Assembly (NCBI GenBank): GCA_937892315.1
Contig: CALAVF010000147.1
Location: 1-5,659, forward strand
Length of the DNA stretch: 5,659 nucleotides
From: an uncultured Prevotellaceae bacterium
Lineage (GTDB): Bacteria > Bacteroidota > Bacteroidia > Bacteroidales > Bacteroidaceae
Direction of reading: 5' to 3'
The position numbers and the translations under genes were made by a program. Below, piece after piece: positions 1 to 4,770 of the stretch. A model generated the notes under the pieces. That model did not search any database. It was given only the letters and a program-made list of their open reading frames with translations, and was not told the DNA's origin. The stretch's first letter is position 1. Each line of letters opens with the position of its first letter.

Positions 1-130
1 GGCTGGCATCAATGGCCACCACCTCACTGCGCTGCATGGCAGTAGGATTGCTGACAGTCAGCGTTACGGGCTGTGCCAACAGGTTCGTTATGAATAGAGG
101 CATAACACACGTTAATATTATTTTCTTCAT
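1..130 (-). CDS. Secreted protein of unknown function, N-terminal 43 codons only (possibly DUF4861-like)
   Basis: The visible part starts at ATG 130-128 and runs off the left edge, so only the N-terminus can be read. It begins with two lysines, followed by a hydrophobic stretch (IILTCVMPLFITNLLA) and a likely signal peptidase I site before Gln20, so the product should be exported to the periplasm or beyond. The mature start (PVTLTVSNPTAMQRSEVVAI) looks like the first beta strands of a sandwich domain. It recalls from memory the N-terminus of Bacteroidetes DUF4861 proteins, which often lie near polysaccharide-use genes; this family call is weak on so few residues. The start lies 30 nt after the thiamin pyrophosphokinase stop with no terminator visible between them, so co-transcription with the thiamin operon is possible. 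No good TAnnTTTG promoter was seen in the 30-nt gap. A link to thiamin is not shown by the sequence. Confidence 0.6.
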   Translation of the reverse strand, partial: MKKIILTCVMPLFITNLLAQPVTLTVSNPTAMQRSEVVAIDAS

Positions 131-147
131 AGCGGTAGCAAATTTTT

Positions 148-163
148 CACTCTTCACTCTTCA
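148..163 (-). repeat. Short tandem heptamer at the end of the thiamin pyrophosphokinase gene
   Basis: Read on the minus strand, TGAAGAG is followed at once by a second TGAAGAG and then TG. The first TGA is the stop codon of the kinase gene. The array is only about 2.3 units long and fills half of the 30-nt gap before the next gene. It is probably a simple slippage repeat; no regulatory role is evident. Confidence 0.5.
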
Positions 164-826
164 TTTTCCTTCGTAAGTCTGAAAAACGATGTAGTCGCCA
201 TCGGCATGGATGGTGAAGGTGTCGGTAAGGGTTTCGTTGAGGGTGCCTTGCCACCATTCCCTGTAGGGATAGGATTGCCATCGAAGTCCGTCGGAGGTGA
301 GGGTGGTGGCTGTGAGGTTGAAGATGCTGACCTGCTGGCGAGGAAAGGACGGGAAGGTTTGGGTGCCGTGGCAGGGGGTGAAGGTGCCGTGGTCGGTGTA
401 CATGACGGGCAGGATGTGGAACTCTCTCTGGTAGAAAGACATAAGGGAGATGTTGCCCAGGGCGTGGTCTTCGCGTTTGCCAGTGCAGCCCAGGTAGGCA
501 ATCGTCTTGAAGCCCTGCTGGATGGCGAAGCGTGTCGCTTTGGTGAGGTCGTTGTATTCCTGCTCGCTATAGGTGTGGATGCGATCGGGAAACTGCCGTT
601 TGGTGTCGTCGGTCAGCGAGTCGCCGTCACCCACGATGGCATGAGGCATGATGCCGTGGGAAAGGACAGTCTCGGCGGCTCCGTCGCAACAAATGAGGTG
701 GGAGGTGTTGTGGAGGATGGAGAGTGGAATAGGGTGGGTGGGATAGTCGCCGTTGGCAAGTATCACACAGTCAAAAGGCTTGGGGCAACGCTCCCAAGAA
801 TCATTTTTCACATAAGTTTTTTCCAT
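161..826 (-). CDS. Thiamin pyrophosphokinase (thiamin diphosphokinase)
   Basis: A cytosolic enzyme that transfers pyrophosphate from ATP to thiamin, giving TPP and AMP; it traps thiamin imported by the two upstream gene products. The 221-residue product is of usual length. Recognisable motifs are CCDGAAE (46-52), GDGDSL (66-71, matching the family's GDxDS metal/ATP site), YNDLTKA (91-97) and GCTGKREDHALGN (113-125, the family's GxxGxRxDHxLxN signature). A C-terminal beta-rich thiamin-binding domain (about 165-217) includes TLTSDGLRW. The ATG at 826 overlaps the end of pnuT by 19 nt, which suggests translational coupling; a GTG at 811 overlapping the pnuT stop is an alternative. The frame stays open far upstream through pnuT, but that part is a shadow. 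Residues 10-16 (SWERCPK) are encoded by a palindromic repeat also found in pnuT, and the conserved domain begins right after it (FDCVILANGDYPTH). The N-terminal 17 residues are therefore probably an add-on. The family call is firm; no symbol is given because usage varies. Confidence 0.93.
   Translation of the reverse strand: MEKTYVKNDSWERCPKPFDCVILANGDYPTHPIPLSILHNTSHLICCDGAAETVLSHGIMPHAIVGDGDSLTDDTKRQFPDRIHTYSEQEYNDLTKATRFAIQQGFKTIAYLGCTGKREDHALGNISLMSFYQREFHILPVMYTDHGTFTPCHGTQTFPSFPRQQVSIFNLTATTLTSDGLRWQSYPYREWWQGTLNETLTDTFTIHADGDYIVFQTYEGK
779..800. repeat. Palindromic repeat, copy in the thiamin pyrophosphokinase gene (inverted relative to pnuT copies)
   Basis: The plus strand reads CTTGGGGCAACGCTCCCAAG followed by AA. 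The outer CTTGGG and CCCAAG form a 6-bp stem around an 8-nt loop. The 22-bp core is identical to the reverse complement of 1180-1201 inside pnuT. Allowing one mismatch, identity extends to 29 bp (772-800 against 1180-1208). In the kinase gene it lies within codons 9-16, just after the start codon. Confidence 0.85.
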
Positions 827-1437
827 TTGTAGTATCCGTATATGGCAATGATGGTGTAAAGTGTGTAGAGGGCGGCATAGAAGTAGATGCCTTTGTAGAT
901 GTAGAGGACGGCGGAGACGGCATCGACAGCGACCCATGTCCACCACTGCTCCAGCCATTTGCGAGCCAGCATCCACATGCCGACAATGGAGAGGGCGGTG
1001 GTGAAACTGTCCCACCACGGCACGGTGCTGTCGGTGTAGGTTTGTAGGATGAAGCCGATGGCAATGAAAGCGAGGAGGAAGGTGCCCAGCAGTAGCCAAT
1101 ACTTGCCCTTGGGTGTATGAGTGATGGGCAACTCCTTCTTCAACGAGTGTTCTTGGGAGCGTTGCCCCTTTAACGAATGTTCTTGGGAGCGTTGCCCCAA
1201 GTCTTTTGTGCCGAACTGCCACACACAGAAACCGTACACGGCGGCAATGAGGTAGTAAACATTGATGCCGAAGTCGGCATAAAGCCCTGCCTCATAATAA
1301 ACAAAAAGTGAGATGGCGGGCATGATGATGCCCGTCACCCACATCCAAATGGAGGCTTTGAGTTCTTGGTACAGGTAGATGATGCCTGTGATGGTGCCAA
1401 GAATCTCTATCCAGTTGTTAATCAGATAATCTTTCAT
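808..1437 (-). CDS. pnuT: PnuT, thiamin permease of the PnuC (nicotinamide mononucleotide transporter) family
   Basis: An inner-membrane carrier for thiamin uptake; in this family import is driven by intracellular phosphorylation of the substrate, which fits the kinase gene overlapping its 3' end. The 209-residue product shows about seven hydrophobic helices: roughly 9-23, 30-48, 55-74, 113-132, 145-160, 166-182 and 184-203. The PnuC-type signature is clear in the second half: WWDSFTTALSIVGMWMLARK (141-160), then WLEQWWTWVAVD (161-172) and LYIYKGIYFYAALY (178-191). The start at 1437 lies 35 nt after the receptor gene's stop and opens directly onto the first helix; the in-frame extension to 1554 would overlap the receptor gene and lacks family features. 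Residues 81-100 are two perfect copies of GQRSQEHSLK, in the loop between helices 3 and 4, encoded by a DNA repeat also present in the next gene. Thiamin rather than nicotinamide riboside specificity is inferred from the riboswitch, receptor and kinase around it. Confidence 0.93.
   Translation of the reverse strand: MKDYLINNWIEILGTITGIIYLYQELKASIWMWVTGIIMPAISLFVYYEAGLYADFGINVYYLIAAVYGFCVWQFGTKDLGQRSQEHSLKGQRSQEHSLKKELPITHTPKGKYWLLLGTFLLAFIAIGFILQTYTDSTVPWWDSFTTALSIVGMWMLARKWLEQWWTWVAVDAVSAVLYIYKGIYFYAALYTLYTIIAIYGYYKWKKLM
1138..1208. repeat. Two tandem 30-bp palindromic repeat units inside pnuT
   Basis: Units 1138-1167 and 1168-1197 each encode GQRSQEHSLK on the minus strand and differ at two bases (1141/1171 and 1147/1177). 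Both differences are synonymous (Leu TTG/TTA, His CAC/CAT). The unit first in the mRNA has the full hairpin CTTGGG...CCCAAG (1182-1201); in the second unit the left arm is AAAGGG, so its stem is shorter. The full palindrome plus flank (1180-1208) matches 772-800 in inverted orientation. The array is exactly 60 bp, so the reading frame is kept. Confidence 0.9.
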
Positions 1438-1472
1438 TCCGAATGGAGGAAATCGCCCTGTGCATGGGCTGG

Positions 1473-3746
1473 TCAAAAGTTCAGCGACAGGTGTGCCATG
1501 AAGTGGAGGGGTGCCTGTGGGGCAAAGCCGCTCTCGTAGAGGTCGGTTGTCCATGCGTATGCCTTGCCGTTTGCGTCCTTGCCCACTTCGCAGTATGCCC
1601 AGCCGTTGTTGTCGTACTTGAGCGAGGTGAGGTTATAGAGGGTCACACCGACGGTGGCACTCTGGATACTCTTCATCTTGAACGTGTAGGACAGGTCGAG
1701 GTTGTTGGTGAAGTAGTCGGAGAGGGTCATCTTGATGCACTCGTCGCCCACTTTGGCATAGCGGAAGCCCGTGTTGGTCATGTACTGCTCACCGATGTAC
1801 TGGCTCTGCAACTGTGCCTTGAAGCCTTTCCACGAGAAGGTAAAGATGTTGTTGAAAATGACATCGGGAGAGAAGGACGTGTGGGTGTCGCCGAGGTTGA
1901 GGGTGCCCTGACTGTTCCAGTCGTCACCACCGCTGTTTTCGTAGGCGATACCATCTACGGCAGACACCGTCCAATCCTTGTTGCGGTTCTTGCTGAAAGT
2001 GGCGTTCACATCCCAACGGAACCACTTGACAGGCTGATAGGCAGCCTCCAACTCAATGCCAGCACGGTAGGACTTGCCGCTGTTGTCGTTCGAGGCAATC
2101 ATCTCGCCGATTTCGTTCAGTTGTCCTGTCAGCACAAACTGGTTGGTGTATTGCATACAATAGAGATTCACGCCAGCGGTGAACAGGCTGCTTTGATACT
2201 TGTAGCCTATCTCCCAGTCGGTCAGTTTCTCTGCCTTCAGATTGGCACCGATGTTGTCCTCGTAGTCGTTGCGGGTCGGTTCTTTGTGGGCAATGGAGAG
2301 AGAGGCGTACACATGGTTGTGCTTGTCGATTTGATAGAAAAGACCGAACTTGGGGTTGAAGAAGTCGTAGTCGTAGTGCTGAGCAAAGGAGATTTGCTGT
2401 TTCTGCTGGTTGTAGTCGTCGGTAGGGCCGTTCATGCGGAGTCCTGTGTGGCGATACTGAAGGTCCACAAAGGCATTCAACCCCTTCAGAAACTCGTAGT
2501 TCACCTTTCCGTAGATGTTGCCGTCAGTCTTGCGGGCGTTGTTGCGGTAATACTCGAAGTTCGGCTCAGCAGCGGCGTTGCGTGTCCAGAGGATGTTGCC
2601 GAAGTGGTCGCCGTCGTAGTTGTTCCATCCTCCGCCCAGCGAGGCAGTCAGCCCCTGCTTGTTGTCGTAGTTGAGCGAAGCGATGAAGCCGTAGAAGTCG
2701 TTGTCCATCTGCTTGCGGTTGATGAGGTCGCCCTTGGTTCCATCTGTGGAGGGAACGAGACCGAACTGGTAGAGTTTCTTGCCAGCCTTGTACTGCTCGT
2801 AGTAGCCTTGTCCCTTGGTGTAGTGCAGCCCCACGTTGAGGCTCAGTTCGGGCGTGAACACTTGGTTCCACAGCAACTGATAATGCTGCTGATGGTAATT
2901 GTCAGTCTGGTTCTTGTAGTATGCAGGACTCCCGTCCGCAGCTGTGTAGTATCCACTTGGGTTATACGTACGTCCATACTGTTTCATATCCGCTTTGGAA
3001 GCATAATCCCAAGCGTGATAAGTCTGCTCTGTGCCGTTGAAAGTGATGAGTTTCACGACCGTGTTGTCGTCCATGTATCCTCCCTGCAGGAAATAAGAGT
3101 TGAGCTTAGAAGATGCCCTGTCGATGTATCCGTCGCTACCGATGTTGGAGAGTCGTCCCTGGAATCCCCAGTGTCCGCCAAGCAGTCCGGTAGAAAAACG
3201 CACCACCTCCTTATGTGTGCCATAAGAACCGGCAGAGACATCGAAGCCCGCATAAGGTTTAGCGCTCAGGTTGTTGGTCTGCATGTTGAGCGTGGCTCCG
3301 AAAGCACCGGCTCCGTTCGTGGAAGTTCCGACTCCTCTCTGGAGCTGCATAGATTGAACGGAAGAGGCGAAGTCGCTGATATTCACCCAGTAGAGTTGTG
3401 AGCTCTCCGCGTCGTTGAGCGGTACGCCGTTAGCGGTGACATTGATACGAGTGGGGTCAGTCCCTCTGACATGAATACCCGTGTAGCCCACCCCGATTCC
3501 AGCGTCACTGTTTGCCAACACGGACGGCATGGAACTGAGGATAAAGGGCACATCCTTGACATGGTTTACCTGCTCGATCTCCTCCTTTTTCATATCGCTA
3601 AAGGCCATAGGTGTTTTCGCATTCGCTCTGGTGGCTTTCACCTGCACCTCCTGCAATTCAAGAATTTGGAGTGAATCCGTTGTTTGTGCACTCACTAATG
3701 AGCACAAAGCAGAAACTGCAAAAAACAGCAAAAATCTCTTTCCCAT
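1473..3746 (-). CDS. TonB-dependent outer-membrane receptor for thiamin
   Basis: A 757-residue outer-membrane transporter that should bind thiamin (or a derivative) at the cell surface and move it to the periplasm using TonB-ExbBD energy. It starts with a signal peptide (MGKRFLLFF..., cleavage probably after Ala20 before Gln21). A short N-terminal segment with a TonB-box-like region (LQEVQVKATRA, 31-41) follows, then a plug domain at about 45-160 with the hallmarks HVRGTDPTRINVTANGVPLND (92-112, quoted here in two overlapping parts: HVRGTDPTRINV, NGVPLND) and QLQRGVGTSTNGAGAFGATL (134-153). The rest is a beta barrel ending in Phe (LHFMAHLSLNF). There is no SusC-type carboxypeptidase-regulatory-like N-terminal domain and no SusD partner, which suits a vitamin receptor rather than a glycan one. 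The substrate is inferred from the TPP riboswitch in its leader and from pnuT and the thiamin kinase downstream. It is the first gene of the operon. AAAGGAA ends 7 nt before the ATG, an unusually good ribosome binding site for this phylum. Confidence 0.94.
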   Translation of the reverse strand: MGKRFLLFFAVSALCSLVSAQTTDSLQILELQEVQVKATRANAKTPMAFSDMKKEEIEQVNHVKDVPFILSSMPSVLANSDAGIGVGYTGIHVRGTDPTRINVTANGVPLNDAESSQLYWVNISDFASSVQSMQLQRGVGTSTNGAGAFGATLNMQTNNLSAKPYAGFDVSAGSYGTHKEVVRFSTGLLGGHWGFQGRLSNIGSDGYIDRASSKLNSYFLQGGYMDDNTVVKLITFNGTEQTYHAWDYASKADMKQYGRTYNPSGYYTAADGSPAYYKNQTDNYHQQHYQLLWNQVFTPELSLNVGLHYTKGQGYYEQYKAGKKLYQFGLVPSTDGTKGDLINRKQMDNDFYGFIASLNYDNKQGLTASLGGGWNNYDGDHFGNILWTRNAAAEPNFEYYRNNARKTDGNIYGKVNYEFLKGLNAFVDLQYRHTGLRMNGPTDDYNQQKQQISFAQHYDYDFFNPKFGLFYQIDKHNHVYASLSIAHKEPTRNDYEDNIGANLKAEKLTDWEIGYKYQSSLFTAGVNLYCMQYTNQFVLTGQLNEIGEMIASNDNSGKSYRAGIELEAAYQPVKWFRWDVNATFSKNRNKDWTVSAVDGIAYENSGGDDWNSQGTLNLGDTHTSFSPDVIFNNIFTFSWKGFKAQLQSQYIGEQYMTNTGFRYAKVGDECIKMTLSDYFTNNLDLSYTFKMKSIQSATVGVTLYNLTSLKYDNNGWAYCEVGKDANGKAYAWTTDLYESGFAPQAPLHFMAHLSLNF

Positions 3747-3753
3747 TGTTTAA

Positions 3754-3760
3754 TTCCTTT
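3754..3760 (-). promoter_or_regulatory. Ribosome binding site of the thiamin receptor gene, overlapped by a hairpin
   Basis: The minus strand reads AAAGGAA with 7 nt to the ATG at 3746. Five of its seven bases (AAAGG) are also the end of the 3' arm of a possible hairpin, so its accessibility may be what the riboswitch controls. Confidence 0.6.
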
Positions 3761-3784
3761 ATTATTAAAAAACAACAATAAAGG
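3756..3784 (-). promoter_or_regulatory. Putative riboswitch expression platform: hairpin covering the ribosome binding site
   Basis: On the minus strand CCTTTATT (3784-3777) pairs perfectly with AATAAAGG (3763-3756), an 8-bp stem with a 13-nt loop between the aptamer and the start codon. A possible competitor exists: the aptamer's 5' strand AGGGGU can pair with GCCCCU just ahead of and into this stem, so aptamer folding and hairpin formation could be linked. A transcription-termination reading is also possible because a run of six U lies in the loop. The mechanism is inferred from pairing by eye only. Confidence 0.5.
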
Positions 3785-3798
3785 GGCTTTTATAAGAC

Positions 3799-3897
3799 AT
3801 CCATCCCTACGTCGGCATTACCCGAATCAGGTTATGAGGGTATCATCTCAGCCCTTCTGCCTATCCTAAAAACCCGGCAGATGAGCACCCCTAGACT
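3799..3897 (-). ncRNA. TPP (THI-box) riboswitch
   Basis: An RNA aptamer in the leader of the thiamin operon that binds thiamin pyrophosphate and lowers expression of the transport genes. Read on the minus strand it contains, in order, the conserved blocks AGGGGTGCT (near 3892-3884), the P3 stem TCTGCC/GGCAGA (3881-3876 with 3861-3856), GGGCTGAGATGATACCC (3854-3838, with the CTGAGA pyrimidine-sensing motif), ACCTGATTCGGGTAATGCC (3832-3814, the pyrophosphate-sensing half) and ACGTAGGGA closing P1. All core positions of the class are present. It lies 52 nt upstream of the receptor start. The P1 outer pairing was not resolved exactly, so the ends are good to a few bases. Confidence 0.96.
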
Positions 3898-3918
3898 TGC
3901 TAACTTCAAATCCGGTTG

Positions 3919-3926
3919 CAAAGTTA
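3919..3926 (-). promoter_or_regulatory. -7 element of the thiamin operon promoter
   Basis: The minus strand reads TAACTTTG, a perfect match to the Bacteroidetes -7 consensus TAnnTTTG. It is placed so that transcription would begin near 3912, just upstream of the aptamer. No good TTTG is found about 20 nt further upstream, so the -33 half is weak or degenerate. Confidence 0.6.
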
Positions 3927-3934
3927 CAAAAAAG

Positions 3935-3966
3935 TTTGGAAAGAATTTACTTTTTTTGTACTTTTG
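3935..3966 (+). promoter_or_regulatory. Bacteroidetes-type promoter for the cytidylate-kinase-like gene
   Basis: TTTG (3935-3938), exactly 20 nt, then TACTTTTG (3959-3966) fit the -33/-7 consensus of the Bacteroidetes primary sigma factor. The expected start near 3973 gives a leader of only about 20 nt before the ATG at 3992. It lies back to back with the thiamin operon promoter. Confidence 0.7.
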
Positions 3967-3991
3967 TGGATGAAACCTAAAAACAAAACCT

Positions 3992-4630
3992 ATGGAAACA
4001 AAAAAAATTATTATTACCATCAACCGTGAGTATGGTTCGGGTGGACGAGAGATAGCCATGAAGATTGGCGAGAAGCTGGGCCTGAAAGTGTTCGATAAGG
4101 CTGCTTTAGACGGTCTGATTGCAAAATTCGGCCTGACCGAGACAGAGATAGAGAAAATCAAATCGGTGAAGCCAAGCTGGTGGGATGACTTCTGTGACTT
4201 TTACCGTCCGTTCCCTTCTATAGATCCTACCATGGAGGAGAACAAGAAAGTGACCTCGCGTCAACTTTATCATGCTGAGGCAAAGATACTGCGTGACATC
4301 GCCGCGAAGGAGTCGTGCATCATCGTGGGGCGTTCAGGTTTTCACATCTTCAAGGGTGAGAAGAATGTGTCGAAGCTGTTTATCATCGCCGAGGAGGAGC
4401 ATCGAGTGCACCGTATCATGGAGCGTCTTGGTGTGGATGAAAACGAAGCCCGTCAGCAGATAGAGGAGGTTGACACAGCCCGTGAGAACTATACCCGCTC
4501 GTTTGCCGGAGTAAGCCGCTACGATGCTCGCAATTACGACATGGTTGTCAATGTGACAGGAATGGAAACCGACTTGATTGCCGACTTTTTCGTGAATTTG
4601 ATACGTCAGAAGTATCAAATCCCGGCTTGA
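3992..4630 (+). CDS. Cytidylate-kinase-like family protein (Cytidylate_kin2 type P-loop kinase)
   Basis: A 212-residue cytosolic protein of the AAA-type nucleoside kinase fold. It starts with a beta strand (KKIIITI) and the family's atypical phosphate-binding loop NREYGSGGREIA (11-22), in which the usual Gly-Lys-Ser/Thr is replaced by Gly-Arg-Glu. Further motifs typical of the family are CIIVGRSGFHI (109-119, second beta strand), FIIAEEEHRVHRIMER (130-145), the arginine-rich lid DTARENY (161-167) and YDARNYDMVVNV (177-188). By analogy to CMP kinase it may phosphorylate a nucleotide, but the substrate of this subfamily is not established from sequence, and true cmk genes have a normal P-loop. 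The ATG at 3992 directly precedes the first strand and follows a clear promoter. It is divergent from the thiamin operon and followed after 140 bp by a methylmalonyl-CoA mutase gene that has its own promoter, so no functional link is claimed. Confidence 0.88.
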   Translation: METKKIIITINREYGSGGREIAMKIGEKLGLKVFDKAALDGLIAKFGLTETEIEKIKSVKPSWWDDFCDFYRPFPSIDPTMEENKKVTSRQLYHAEAKILRDIAAKESCIIVGRSGFHIFKGEKNVSKLFIIAEEEHRVHRIMERLGVDENEARQQIEEVDTARENYTRSFAGVSRYDARNYDMVVNVTGMETDLIADFFVNLIRQKYQIPA

Positions 4631-4660
4631 ATGAATAATTTATTCAGATTTTATTCGTTC
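4629..4660 (+). other. AT-rich stem-loop at the end of the cytidylate-kinase-like gene
   Basis: GAATGAATAA (4629-4638) can pair with TTATTCGTTC (4651-4660), ten pairs with one G-U, around a 12-nt loop. A smaller perfect palindrome, TGAATAA-T-TTATTCA, spans 4632-4646. The stem begins in the stop codon. No U-run follows (A-rich sequence does), so it is not a classical terminator; it may mark the transcript end or stabilise the 3' end. Confidence 0.3.
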
Positions 4661-4685
4661 ATATAGAAAAAAATGGGTAACTTTG
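4654..4685 (+). promoter_or_regulatory. Bacteroidetes-type promoter for the methylmalonyl-CoA mutase gene
   Basis: TTCG (4654-4657, three of four bases of the -33 TTTG), 20 nt, then a perfect TAACTTTG (4678-4685). Expected start near 4692, giving a leader of about 80 nt. The leader is AT-rich; no cobalamin riboswitch or strong Shine-Dalgarno sequence was recognised in it. Confidence 0.6.
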
Positions 4686-4770
4686 CGTGGTTTTGCGGTT
4701 TTGTTGTTGAAATGAGACCCGGAATTTCCTTTTTGAAGAGAAACATTTCCTTTAAATAAATGATAAAATA

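Noticed and set aside
206..832. A 208-codon plus-strand frame over the kinase gene
   Set aside because: It is antisense to clear kinase motifs, is glycine- and valine-rich and matches no family I know.
1138..1208. A CRISPR array or transposon end
   Set aside because: The two units are directly adjacent with no spacers, lie in an open reading frame, and there are no cas or transposase genes nearby.
827..1222. An N-terminal extension of the thiamin pyrophosphokinase frame by 132 codons
   Set aside because: It overlaps the well supported pnuT in another frame and its translation is rich in His, Arg and Pro without family similarity. The kinase domain starts shortly after Met at 826. The extension does show that the repeat reads GATLPR in this frame, but there is no sign it is translated.
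1438..1554. An upstream start for PnuT at 1554
   Set aside because: The extra 39 residues overlap the end of the receptor gene and are not hydrophobic or PnuC-like. The start at 1437 opens directly onto the first membrane helix.
1443..3401. A 652-codon open frame on the plus strand, antisense to the thiamin receptor gene
   Set aside because: Its protein is valine-rich and repetitive with no recognisable domain, while the minus strand encodes a full TonB-dependent receptor with signal peptide, plug and barrel. The long frame is a by-product of the receptor's codon bias.
1473..3746. A SusC-type glycan receptor
   Set aside because: There is no N-terminal carboxypeptidase-regulatory-like domain, no SusD gene beside it, the length is about 757 rather than about 1000 residues, and the leader is a TPP riboswitch.
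4629..4660. An intrinsic terminator for the cytidylate-kinase-like gene
   Set aside because: The stem is AT-rich and followed by A-rich rather than U-rich RNA, so it was kept only as a low-confidence stem-loop.
4686..4770. A possible cobalamin riboswitch ahead of the B12-dependent mutase gene
   Set aside because: The leader is only about 80 nt and AT-rich, and no B12-box-like conserved block was found. The repeated ATTTCCTTT (4724-4732 and 4745-4753) looks like chance in a low-complexity leader.
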